A stretch of 64,000 bases of DNA from Eubacterium sp. (GTDB lineage: Bacteria > Bacillota > Clostridia > Lachnospirales > Lachnospiraceae), in NCBI GenBank assembly GCA_021769425.1, contig JAETSX010000006.1, forward strand, positions 1 through 64,000, given 5' to 3'. The notes beneath the pieces were generated by a model. That model was not told the DNA's origin. It saw nothing but the letters and a program-made list of their open reading frames with translations, and did no database searches. Position numbers and translations under genes: made by a program. This document shows positions 18,052-25,433 of the stretch, in pieces (position 1 is the stretch's first letter; every line of letters begins with the position of its first letter).

Positions 18052-18861
18052 CTACTCCTCCCCATTATCCTCTTCCACACTCTTATTGAATTCCTCATTA
18101 AGCTTGCTGAGCGATTCATCAATCTCTCCTGCCTTTGCAATAATGGCAGAATATTTCTCTGTAGCCATGGAAGACAGTTTCCCCATCTCTCCCGCCACAA
18201 TGTTAAATCCCCGTCCGGCCTCTCCGGCCCTTGCCGCCTCTATGGAAGCATTCAGCGCAAGAATATTCTGCTTCCTGGAAACCTTGGTTAAATCCTGCAC
18301 CATGCCTTCAATCTGTTTCACGTTCTTGGTAGTAATCTCAATTTCCTGATCTATGGCGCCTATCTTCTTCTTCTCCCGGTAACGGGTATATTCTGAATTC
18401 ACCAGCATATTGATCATCTCTCGCATTAAATCTGCTGATGCGCGGATAGATTCTTCCGTCTTAATGGGCACCTCTTTCAACGCCTCAATATATTCATCCG
18501 GATCAACGCCGATTTCCTCTGCAACCTTGCGGAACTTATCGAAATCGGGAGGCGCCGGCAATACCTGGCCGCCCAGAATTGCACCCAGCTTCTCGCCTTC
18601 CACCACAATATCCGCCGCAAAATCCATCAATCCTGCATGGCAGAAATAGGTGCCTACTCCTTCCATGTCACATTTCTGGCAGCGTTTTAATCCAATTTCG
18701 CTTCCTCTAGTATATTTCATACAGAAATCCAGGAAATTGCTGACTTCTGTCACATGTTTGCCTTCCTTGTCAATCATGCTGACAGCCACCCCCGTTGCTG
18801 TTGAAAATAAATCCTGAAGCTTCTGCAGCTTTTCTTTGTCAATTAAATCCAATATTTCCAT
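18052..18861 (-). CDS. Soluble PocR-domain mini-chemoreceptor
   Basis: Cytoplasmic protein of 269 residues with no membrane segment. Residues 1-165 form a PocR ligand-binding domain, with cysteines in [14 protein letters not shown] and YFCHAG. Residues 170-265 are a short coiled-coil ending in the chemoreceptor signalling hairpin ([21 protein letters not shown]). PocR domains sense small molecules; the hairpin is the CheA/CheW contact of methyl-accepting proteins. The signalling stalk is far shorter than in standard receptors, so it may act through membrane receptors or without an array. AAGGAG precedes the ATG, and a terminator follows. Confidence 0.88.
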   Translation of the reverse strand: MEILDLIDKEKLQKLQDLFSTATGVAVSMIDKEGKHVTEVSNFLDFCMKYTRGSEIGLKRCQKCDMEGVGTYFCHAGLMDFAADIVVEGEKLGAILGGQVLPAPPDFDKFRKVAEEIGVDPDEYIEALKEVPIKTEESIRASADLMREMINMLVNSEYTRYREKKKIGAIDQEIEITTKNVKQIEGMVQDLTKVSRKQNILALNASIEAARAGEAGRGFNIVAGEMGKLSSMATEKYSAIIAKAGEIDESLSKLNEEFNKSVEEDNGEE

Positions 18862-18921
18862 AGCATTTTCTCCTTTTCCCCGGCAATCTTGGACAATCCC
18901 ATATCATTGCAGGCGCCTTTG

Positions 18922-18940
18922 CATACCTGTAACAGGTATG
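18922..18940. promoter_or_regulatory. Palindrome CATACCTGT/ACAGGTATG
   Basis: A 19-bp near-perfect palindrome (9-bp arms around one base) about 60 bp upstream of the PocR receptor start, between it and the upstream terminator. It is a candidate operator of an unknown regulator. Confidence 0.45.
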
Positions 18941-18953
18941 TCTTTTGTGATAT

Positions 18954-18997
18954 AAAAACCGCACTATAATATCTGTAGACATTATAGCACGGTTTTC
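18954..18997. terminator. Bidirectional terminator after the kinase-like gene
   Basis: A 17-bp stem with one mismatch, AAAACCGCACTATAAT / ATTATAGCACGGTTTT, with A and T runs on its flanks. It separates the cytidylate-kinase-like gene from the PocR receptor. Confidence 0.8.
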
Positions 18998-19039
18998 CCT
19001 ATAAAACAATAAAATTTGCTTTTTCTTTCATTTCTGCCG

Positions 19040-19630
19040 TTACTGTTCGTGACAGGTCTGGCATGCCTGTTTTTTATTTACAAAATCAATAATCAGATCC
19101 ACGGCATCCTCAATACTGATAACACTGCTGTCGATGGTGAGTTGGTAGCCGTCTGTTACATTCCATTTCTCATCTGCATAATATGCGTGGAAACCGGCCC
19201 TTGCCTTATCCTCCTTTTCCACCAGCCTTCTGGCTTTCTCTGCGCTGATTTTCCGATCTGCGGCTGTTTTGTCAATGCGGTATTCCAAGGGAGCATGAAT
19301 GAATACGCTTGTCATATCCGGATGATCCTTCAAAATAAAGTTCCCGCACCTTCCTACAATCACACAGTCTTCTTTTTCCGCCAAGTTCCGGATAAATTCA
19401 AAGGGAACCGTCCGCTGTCCATGGGCGCTGCTGTCCGTTGCAATGACATACAGCAAACTGTTGATGGGCTGCTCTTCATAAAAATCACGCAGTTCTTCAT
19501 ACTTGTCTGATTTTTTCGCTTCTTCCGCCAGGGATTCTTTATCATAATATTTCACGCCTAACTTTTGGGCCAGTTCACGTCCGATGACGTGGCCGTAGCT
19601 TCCGAATTCTCTGCCGATTGTTATAATCAT
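19040..19630 (-). CDS. Cytidylate kinase-like family protein
   Basis: P-loop NMP kinase-like protein of 196 residues (Cytidylate_kin2 family). It starts with IITIGREFGSYGHVIGRELA, whose glycine-rich loop replaces the usual Walker A. Further on come IVGRCGNFIL and an ISAEKARRLVEKEDKAR lid with two arginine-rich segments. Such proteins are frequent in Clostridia beside genuine cmk; their substrate is not established. The ATG at 19630 is set by AAGGAG eight bases upstream; the GTG nine bases earlier overlaps that site. It forms a single-gene unit bounded by terminators. Confidence 0.82.
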   Translation of the reverse strand: MIITIGREFGSYGHVIGRELAQKLGVKYYDKESLAEEAKKSDKYEELRDFYEEQPINSLLYVIATDSSAHGQRTVPFEFIRNLAEKEDCVIVGRCGNFILKDHPDMTSVFIHAPLEYRIDKTAADRKISAEKARRLVEKEDKARAGFHAYYADEKWNVTDGYQLTIDSSVISIEDAVDLIIDFVNKKQACQTCHEQ

Positions 19631-19747
19631 ATGTTTCACTCCTTGTTTTAATTTTCAAATATACTTTCGCGCTGAGGCGAACGTTTTATATTCGGTTACG
19701 GACGGTTTGCTTTTACATTATTATAGCGCTATGGCCTGAGATTGCAA

Positions 19748-19870
19748 TTGGCTGTTTTAAAAAATTCTTCATAGATACAAGAATAATTTGTGAGACTTCC
19801 ATTGGCTGTTTTAATTAAATTACTCATAGATACAAGGATAATTTATGAGACTTCCATTGGCTGTTTTTTT
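19748..19870. repeat. 54/55-bp tandem repeat beside a terminator
   Basis: Two and a half copies of a unit beginning TTGGCTGTTTT (19748, 19802, 19857). Each copy ends in a segment like the terminator arm (CAAGGATAA) next door. The array lies just beyond the terminator of the small 43-aa gene. Confidence 0.85.
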
Positions 19871-19887
19871 TAAATGGCGCATAAAAA

Positions 19888-19926
19888 CAAGGATAACTTA
19901 TGGCTGCAGTCCACAAATTATCCTTG
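19888..19926. terminator. Bidirectional terminator of the small peptide gene
   Basis: Stem CAAGGATAA / TTATCCTTG around a loop with further pairing, flanked by AAAAA and TTTTTTT on opposite sides, so it can work in both directions. It follows the 43-aa reading frame by about 40 bp. Confidence 0.85.
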
Positions 19927-19964
19927 TTTTTTTCTTATTCTTCTGTAACTTCATCTGCCGTTAC

Positions 19965-20096
19965 CTACATACTTTTGGAAAGGCTTTTGAGCATTTCAAC
20001 ATTCATGTTTCCACTCATCATCATGCAGGATGCAGTAATCTGTACACCATATTTCTCGAAATAGTTTTTAATTGCATTTTTAATTGTTTTCATCAT
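19965..20096 (-). CDS. Small 43-aa peptide, unrecognised
   Basis: A 43-residue frame on the minus strand beginning with a double ATG (MMKTIKNAIKNYF), preceded by AAGGAGA at good spacing and followed by a strong terminator. The N-terminal half is basic and amphipathic. The C-terminal half is hydrophilic with one cysteine and a methionine cluster (ITASCMMMSGNMNVEM). This leader-plus-core layout is seen in peptide precursors, but there is no processing or export gene beside it and I recognise no family. Its neighbour, on the other strand, is an AraC regulator. It could be a signalling peptide, a small toxin or a small protein. Confidence 0.5.
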   Translation of the reverse strand: MMKTIKNAIKNYFEKYGVQITASCMMMSGNMNVEMLKSLSKSM

Positions 20097-20289
20097 ATTA
20101 TCTCTCCTTTTTGATTTGCTTGTTGTTCCTTACATTGACTATCATACTATCTTGAAGTTGGAAAATATAGGCGAAATTTTGACTTATTTTAAGTCAATAT
20201 TGACTTTTTATATTATATCTCTTATAATTTTCATATAAAGGATCTTTATATTTTTCACTTGCGCAAGGAATGAGAAAAGGAGTGATTTT

Positions 20290-21135
20290 TTGAGACAGCC
20301 CTATTATGAAGTTTTCCATGAAGTCAACGAACTGGGAATACAATTGGCATACCGCACCAAACCCGGCGGATATCATCCCCTTCACTGGCATGAAGAACTG
20401 GAGCTATTGTTTCCGTTGAACGGGGACGCCACTGTCACCATTGAGGGAAACACTTATCAGCTAAGGCGCAGGCAACTTCTGGTTATCGAATCCGGACAGG
20501 TGCATAGCACCAATACTTACAGCGACCAACTGATGTTTCTGTGCATCCATATCTCCAAACGTCTGATGGAACGATACCTTCCAGATATCGAACTGTTCCG
20601 CCTTCACTGCATTCCGGACGAAGTTACTGACTCGCAGTTTCCTGAATACCTGAGCCTGTGCCAGATGGCTGAAACGCTGACGCGGCTCTATATTGAAGAG
20701 GCATCTGCGGGATTTCTGGAGTCTGAGGGGATTATTCTGCAGATTCTGGCCAGGCTTATCCGGTATTTTTCTGTCCGGTCTGCGCCGGAATTGTCTTCTG
20801 CAGATATGCAGGCCCGCCAAAGGCTAAGGGACATTATTACTTACGTGGGGGAACATTTCAGGGAACCCGTCTCCCTTCAGGAAGGCGCTGATTTGCTGGG
20901 GCTGAACAAGGAGTACTTCTGCCGCTTTTTTAAGAAACACATGGGGCTTTCTTTTCTGCAATATATCAATGAAATACGGATTACCCATATTTATCAGGAG
21001 ATTCAGAATACAGACGCTTCCATAACCGAAATTATGGAGGCAAATGGTTTTACGAATCAGAAATTATTCAACAAAACATTTAAAGAAATTTATGGGTGCA
21101 CGCCGTCGGCTGTACGGAAAGGCTGCCCTGATTAG
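20290..21135 (+). CDS. AraC-family regulator with cupin sensor
   Basis: Transcription factor of 281 residues starting at TTG. AAAAGGAG lies seven bases before this TTG and no ATG is suitably placed, so the unusual start is well supported. A cupin domain (about 15-95: HPLHWHEELELLFPLNG, ESGQVHSTNTY) is followed by AraC helix-turn-helix motifs (about 185-280: LQEGADLLGLNKEYFCRFFKKH and ITEIMEANGFTNQKLFNKTFK). The inducer is probably a sugar. It ends facing the KDG kinase operon across a palindromic repeat, so its target is not obvious. Confidence 0.88.
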   Translation: MRQPYYEVFHEVNELGIQLAYRTKPGGYHPLHWHEELELLFPLNGDATVTIEGNTYQLRRRQLLVIESGQVHSTNTYSDQLMFLCIHISKRLMERYLPDIELFRLHCIPDEVTDSQFPEYLSLCQMAETLTRLYIEEASAGFLESEGIILQILARLIRYFSVRSAPELSSADMQARQRLRDIITYVGEHFREPVSLQEGADLLGLNKEYFCRFFKKHMGLSFLQYINEIRITHIYQEIQNTDASITEIMEANGFTNQKLFNKTFKEIYGCTPSAVRKGCPD

Positions 21136-21157
21136 CTTTTTATATTTGAATACAGAT

Positions 21158-21275
21158 GAAAATACAGGGAGCCGCTGAAAAATGGCATATGCATACAATA
21201 TATAGTTGCGAAATTCAAAGAATAACAGCTATATATTGAGGAAACTTGCCATTTCCCAACAGTCCCTGTATTTTC
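21158..21275. repeat. Palindromic element, family B copy 2 (terminator)
   Basis: Outer arms GAAAATACAGGGA and TCCCTGTATTTTC pair perfectly, then AATGGCA/TGCCATT, with the family core ACAATATATAG and CTATATATTG inside. It lies between convergent genes and probably terminates both. Confidence 0.82.
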
Positions 21276-21315
21276 TGTTTATCGAAACATCATAAGCTGT
21301 TTACTTCGGCCAAAA

Positions 21316-22413
21316 TTACCGCTGCACCCTTGCTCCTGCGCCGCCCATAATTGCTTCTACTTCTTTCTTACTTGCCATGGTAGTGTCGCCCGGCGTTGTC
21401 ATTGCCAGCGCACCGTGGGCTGCGCCGTAATTTACCGCAGTTTCAGCATCCCCGGTAGACATCAGACCGTAGATTAAGCCGGAAGCAAAGGAATCTCCGC
21501 CGCCTACCCGGTCCATAATTTCCAGTCCTTTGTAGTCTTTGGCTTTATAGATTTCCCCGTCTGCCCAGCAAATGGCGCTCCAGTCATTGACTGTGGCAGT
21601 CTTCACTTCACGCAGAGTTGTAGCTACTACTTTAAAGTTGGGATAGGTTTCTGCTGCATGATTGATCATTTTCTTGTATCCGTCCAGATTCAGTTCTTTC
21701 AGGTTCTTGTCATTTCCCTCAATTTCAAATCCAAGGCATGCAGTAAAGTCCTCTTCATTTCCAATCATAACATCCACATATTTGGCGATTTCCTTATTCA
21801 CTTCCTGGGCTTTGGAAAGTCCGCCGATGGCGCTCCACATGGAAGGACGGTAATTCAAATCGTAAGAAACCACAGTGCCGTATTTTTTGGCGGTTTTAAT
21901 GGCTGCAAGAACTGTCTCACATGCCTGTTCGGACAATGCCGCATAGATTCCCCCGGTATGAAGCCATCGCGCACCCAGAGTTCCGAAAATATATTCAAAA
22001 TCAAAATCTTCCGGCGTCGCCTTGGAAATTGCCGTATTGGCCCGGTCGGAACATCCCACTGCGCCCCGGATGCCGAAGCCCCGTTCGGTAAAGTTCAGCC
22101 CGTTTCTGCAGATTCTTCCGATTCCATCTGTTTTCATCCATTTAATCAGGGAAGTATCCACGCCGCCCTGAAGGATAAAGTCTTCCATCAACATACCCAC
22201 TTCATTATCCGCAAAAGCGGTAATTACGCCGGTCTTCATGCCGAAGCATCTGCGCAGGCCCCGGACAACGTTGTATTCCCCGCCGCCTTCCCAGGCGCGG
22301 AAACTTCTTGCGGTGCGGATTCGGCCCTCGCCCGGATCCAGCCTTAACATTACTTCTCCTAAGGATAATGCGTCATATTTACATTCATTTTCTGGTCTTA
22401 AATTTAAATCCAT
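21316..22413 (-). CDS. PfkB-family sugar kinase, 2-keto-3-deoxygluconate type (second copy)
   Basis: Ribokinase-fold kinase of 365 residues that probably phosphorylates 2-keto-3-deoxygluconate to KDPG. The N-terminal substrate segment has the divergent GGGEYNVVRGL in place of GGxxxNxA. The C-terminal PfkB signature DRVGGGDSFASGL carries the catalytic Asp. The start at 22413 follows AAGGAGG; an upstream in-frame TTG precedes that site and is not used. The aldolase eda lies upstream, with five 43-bp repeats between. A second, different KDG-type kinase sits at 23302-24390, so one of the two may use a related keto-deoxy sugar. Confidence 0.85.
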   Translation of the reverse strand: MDLNLRPENECKYDALSLGEVMLRLDPGEGRIRTARSFRAWEGGGEYNVVRGLRRCFGMKTGVITAFADNEVGMLMEDFILQGGVDTSLIKWMKTDGIGRICRNGLNFTERGFGIRGAVGCSDRANTAISKATPEDFDFEYIFGTLGARWLHTGGIYAALSEQACETVLAAIKTAKKYGTVVSYDLNYRPSMWSAIGGLSKAQEVNKEIAKYVDVMIGNEEDFTACLGFEIEGNDKNLKELNLDGYKKMINHAAETYPNFKVVATTLREVKTATVNDWSAICWADGEIYKAKDYKGLEIMDRVGGGDSFASGLIYGLMSTGDAETAVNYGAAHGALAMTTPGDTTMASKKEVEAIMGGAGARVQR

Positions 22414-22428
22414 GATTTCCTCCTTCAA

Positions 22429-22643
22429 CTATTTACGGATAGACGCTGCCAGCTTTACAGCTTCTTTTCTGCTATTTACGGATGGATGCTGCCAGCTTTA
22501 CAGCTTCTTTTCTGCTATTTACGAATGGATGCTGCCAGCTTTACAGCTTCTTTTCTGCTATTTACGGATGGACGCTGCCAGCTTTACAGCTTCTTTTCCG
22601 CTATTTACGGATAGACGCTGCCAGCTCCACGGCTTCTTTCGTA
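22429..22643 (-). repeat. 43-bp tandem repeat copied from the eda 3' end
   Basis: Five copies with period 43 (CTATTT at 22429, 22472, 22515, 22558, 22601). The rightmost copy is the real last 13 codons and TAG stop of eda; the others follow the stop and fill the gap before the next gene's ribosome binding site. The period is not a multiple of three, so frames change between copies. Confidence 0.95.
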
Positions 22644-23239
22644 AGTTCACGGATTTTATCGAATTCACCGTTTCGGATCAAATCGCCCTTTACCATCCAG
22701 CTTCCGCCGCAGCAGAGAATTTTATCAAAGGAAAGGTAATCCTTCAGGTTATTCACACCGATTCCGCCTGTAGGCATAAACTCCATCATGGTATAAGGCG
22801 CCGCCATTGCTTTGATTCTGGCAATCCCACCTGCCTGCTCTGCCGGGAAGAATTTGATTACTTTCATTCCCCGCTTTGCCGCCTGAGCCACCTCTGAGGG
22901 AGTAACGCATCCCGGAAATACAGGAATTTTCTTTTCCAGACAGTAGTCTACGATTTCCGGATCAAATCCCGGGCTGACAATGAACTTTGCCCCTGCCGCC
23001 ACTGCCCGGTCCACCTGCTCTATGGTGAGGACAGTTCCTGCGCCCACAAGCATTTCAGGATATTTCTCACTCATTAACCGGATGGATTCTTCTGCAGCTT
23101 CTGTACGGAAGGTTACTTCTGCACAGGGAAGGCCGCCTTCTGTTAACGCTTCCGCTAAAGGAAGAGCGTCTTTGGCGTCATCCAGCACTACCACCGGAAC
23201 TACTGCATACTCACGGAATTGTTCTTCGATTGTTTTCAT
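22601..23239 (-). CDS. eda: KDPG/KHG aldolase
   Basis: Class I aldolase of 212 residues, splitting 2-keto-3-deoxy-6-phosphogluconate into pyruvate and glyceraldehyde-3-phosphate. Motifs are EVTFRTEAA, GAGTVLT, VSPGFDPE, PGCVTPSE and the Schiff-base lysine in VIKFFPAE. The ATG at 23239 is seven bases after AAAGGAG; an ATG two codons earlier touches that site. It sits between two KDG-type kinases under a GntR regulator, which points to hexuronate (pectin or glucuronide) breakdown. Its last codons are the seed of the 43-bp array. Confidence 0.95.
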   Translation of the reverse strand: MKTIEEQFREYAVVPVVVLDDAKDALPLAEALTEGGLPCAEVTFRTEAAEESIRLMSEKYPEMLVGAGTVLTIEQVDRAVAAGAKFIVSPGFDPEIVDYCLEKKIPVFPGCVTPSEVAQAAKRGMKVIKFFPAEQAGGIARIKAMAAPYTMMEFMPTGGIGVNNLKDYLSFDKILCCGGSWMVKGDLIRNGEFDKIRELTKEAVELAASIRK

Positions 23240-23301
23240 AATCATTCTCCTTTACTTCTTTTAAATTTTTATTTGTTTCTTTATTGTTTCCATTTAACTG
23301 C

Positions 23302-24390
23302 CTACCTCTTGATGTCATAATTCATATCCATCAGATTCCGGATTGCCGCCGCATCGTCTGTGATATTGGCGTCCCCTCGAATCGTATGTTTTAACGCACT
23401 GCTGGCCACTGCAAAATTCACCGTATCCATAGGTTTAAACTGCTTCATCATGGCATAAATAAGTCCGCTGGCGAATGCATCTCCGCCGCCCACACGGTCT
23501 AAGATATTAAAGGTAAACAGCTTGCTTTCAAATGTATGCCCTCCCTGCCACATATAGGCCTTCAGGCTGTTCTCACTGCCGCTGTGGGCATAGCGCACAT
23601 GCCTTGCAATACATTTTAAATTGGGATACCTCTCTGCAAATTTCTGGAAAACCTCGTCCTGCTGTATCACATCCGGCTGCAGGGAAAGGCCGTCCTTCCA
23701 GTCCCCCTTGCTGTGATCCTCTTCCTCTTTCCATAAATGGTAAGGTTCAATTCCAAACAGTACATCCACATAGGGCAGGCATTGGGTGCAGAATTCCCTT
23801 GCCTCCTCCCAGGTCCAGAGGGTACTGCGGAAATTCCCGTCAAAACTGATGGTAATTCCTTTTTCCCTTGCCGCCTCCAGGCACTTCAAAACCATTTTGC
23901 GGCAATTCTGCCCAAGAGCCGGCGTGATGCCGCTTAAGTGCAGCCAGGTAAATCCCTCTAAAAGACTGTCAAAATCATAGCCGCTGAAATCATATTCGGT
24001 AATGGCGCTGTGTTTGCGGTCATAAATTACCTTGCTGGCGCGGATTCCATATCCGGTTTCCAGATAATATGTCCCAAGACGATGGGAAGGGGTTTCCTTT
24101 GGCGTGGTTAAAATCACCGGCGTACAGTGCACATCATTGCTTCTGAGCATTCGGACCGCGCTTTTCCCCAGACTGTTGTCCGGGACAACGGTAAAAAACG
24201 TACTGTCTATCCCCAGGTTTGCCAGAGCCAGCGCGATGTTGGCCTCGCTGCCGCCGTAGCTGGCCTCAAAACTGGAAGCCATTCTGATTTTTTCATAATT
24301 GGGCGGCGTTAAGCGGAGCATAATTTCTCCAATCGTAATAAATTTGTGGGAATTGCAATGTTCCTTTAATAACGGGTTTGCATGTTCCAT
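23302..24390 (-). CDS. PfkB-family 2-keto-3-deoxygluconate kinase (first copy)
   Basis: Ribokinase-fold kinase of 362 residues. The N-terminal motif GGSEANIALALANLG and the C-terminal signature DRVGGGDAFASGL, with its catalytic Asp, are canonical. The sequence GTYYLETGYGIRASKVIYDR matches the KDG-kinase sugar-binding region. AGGAGG precedes the ATG. First enzyme gene of the unit kinase-eda-kinase; a GntR operator and a 27-codon frame lie just upstream. Product KDPG would be cleaved by the adjacent aldolase. Confidence 0.9.
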   Translation of the reverse strand: MEHANPLLKEHCNSHKFITIGEIMLRLTPPNYEKIRMASSFEASYGGSEANIALALANLGIDSTFFTVVPDNSLGKSAVRMLRSNDVHCTPVILTTPKETPSHRLGTYYLETGYGIRASKVIYDRKHSAITEYDFSGYDFDSLLEGFTWLHLSGITPALGQNCRKMVLKCLEAAREKGITISFDGNFRSTLWTWEEAREFCTQCLPYVDVLFGIEPYHLWKEEEDHSKGDWKDGLSLQPDVIQQDEVFQKFAERYPNLKCIARHVRYAHSGSENSLKAYMWQGGHTFESKLFTFNILDRVGGGDAFASGLIYAMMKQFKPMDTVNFAVASSALKHTIRGDANITDDAAAIRNLMDMNYDIKR

Positions 24391-24411
24391 GGAAGTTCCT
24401 CCTGTTTGTTC

Positions 24412-24495
24412 CTATTTTGCTTCCGCAATCTCTCCAAAAAGTTCCATCCATATCTGTTTCACATCCGACGTCTGATGCCCTTCTGGATTCATCAT
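24412..24495 (-). CDS. Possible 27-aa leader ORF
   Basis: Short frame MMNPEGHQTSDVKQIWMELF (first 20 of 27 residues) ending in TAG, 21 bases before the kinase start. GGGAG lies 9 bases upstream of the double ATG. It lies directly after the GntR operator in the 5' leader of the kinase gene. It might be a leader peptide, a small protein or chance; I recognise no family. Confidence 0.35.
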   Translation of the reverse strand: MMNPEGHQTSDVKQIWMELFGEIAEAK

Positions 24496-24520
24496 AAGAT
24501 CTTACTCCCATTTTTTCAAT

Positions 24521-24531
24521 ACATCTGATGT
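24521..24531. promoter_or_regulatory. GntR-type operator ACATCTGATGT (site 1)
   Basis: An 11-bp palindrome in the promoter/leader region of the kinase-eda-kinase operon. The identical sequence occurs at 24648-24658. Likely the binding site of the adjacent FadR-subfamily regulator. Confidence 0.7.
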
Positions 24532-24560
24532 ATTTATTTTTCTTTCTCTTTTTTGTACAA

Positions 24561-24599
24561 AAAAAGATAGCATTTTTCCAATTAAAAAGCCATCTTTTT
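24561..24599 (-). terminator. Terminator after the GntR gene
   Basis: Minus-strand stem AAAAAGATGGC(TTTTT) / (AAAAA)TGCTATCTTTTT followed by more T, between the GntR gene and the kinase operon. Confidence 0.65.
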
Positions 24600-24647
24600 G
24601 TATATTCTCCCTATATTATTTCTAAAGGTGTCCGAAAATTTTTCAAA

Positions 24648-24658
24648 ACATCTGATGT
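24648..24658. promoter_or_regulatory. GntR-type operator ACATCTGATGT (site 2)
   Basis: Second identical palindrome, two bases beyond the GntR stop codon and 117 bp from site 1 (centre to centre 127 bp), a spacing that could allow looping. Confidence 0.65.
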
Positions 24659-24659
24659 T

Positions 24660-25370
24660 TTACTTGTTCTTTTCCCGTTCCGCCAAAAGTTCCATGATCG
24701 TCTGGCGGTTATACGTCATATGCATCATCATTGCGCATTTGGCTCCTACGGAATCTCGTTTTAAAATTGCATCCGTCACTGCCCGGTGAGTTTTCAGAGT
24801 TTCTTCGATCAGCAGCCGGTGGGTCAGGTTGGCAAAGGTATAGTCGGCTGTAGTAATGACCGGAATCAGTGTTTCGGCCACCTGGTTCCTGCTGCAGTGC
24901 GCAATCCAGGTATGAAATTCGATATCCTTGCCGATATGGTTATGGCCGCCCCGGTAAAGCTGCTCTGTCTCATCGCATAACCTTTTCAGCTTTTTTAGAT
25001 CTTCTTCCGGGGTATTTCTGCAGGCCAAAGCGGCAAGCTCAGGCTCTATCATCAGGCGGATTTCAAACAGATCCAGCGCCATCTTATATTTATCCTCTGT
25101 TTTGCTTAAACCAAGGGGATCTTCCTCATAGGTATTGGTATTAATCACATATGTCCCGGAACCTCTGCGCACCTCCAGGATTCCCCTGGACACCAGTCCC
25201 TTCACCGCTTCCCGGATGGTGCTGCGGCCAACGCCGAACTGTTTGGCAAGTTCAAATTCATTGGGGATTCTCTGCCCCGGTTCTACAGGCTCCTGCAGAA
25301 TATATTTCATCAACTTGTCTTCGGTTTGGGCTCCTAAGGGCTTTTTCATTGTTTTGTCAAACGTATACAT
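24660..25370 (-). CDS. GntR-family (FadR subfamily) regulator
   Basis: Transcription factor of 236 residues. The N-terminal winged helix (about 8-75) has IPNEFELAKQFGVGRSTIREAVKGL and LEVRRGSGTYV. The C-terminal FCD ligand domain (about 100-225) has metal-binding-type positions (EFHTWIAHCSRN, then THRAVTDAI). Such regulators of hexuronate operons respond to KDG-pathway intermediates. Adjacent ACATCTGATGT palindromes are the likely sites, and the kinase-eda-kinase operon the target. The start is weakly supported (AAAGGAAAA about ten bases upstream). Confidence 0.9.
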   Translation of the reverse strand: MYTFDKTMKKPLGAQTEDKLMKYILQEPVEPGQRIPNEFELAKQFGVGRSTIREAVKGLVSRGILEVRRGSGTYVINTNTYEEDPLGLSKTEDKYKMALDLFEIRLMIEPELAALACRNTPEEDLKKLKRLCDETEQLYRGGHNHIGKDIEFHTWIAHCSRNQVAETLIPVITTADYTFANLTHRLLIEETLKTHRAVTDAILKRDSVGAKCAMMMHMTYNRQTIMELLAEREKNK

Positions 25371-25433
25371 TTTGGGCTTTTCCTTTTATTCTTTCAAAAC
25401 GGGAGAAAAATTATGCCTTTATTCCAGTATCAT

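Noticed and set aside
22238-22897. Plus-strand frame of 219 codons with internal repeats
   Set aside because: It is the shadow of the kinase, the 43-bp array and eda on the other strand; no ribosome binding site and biased composition.
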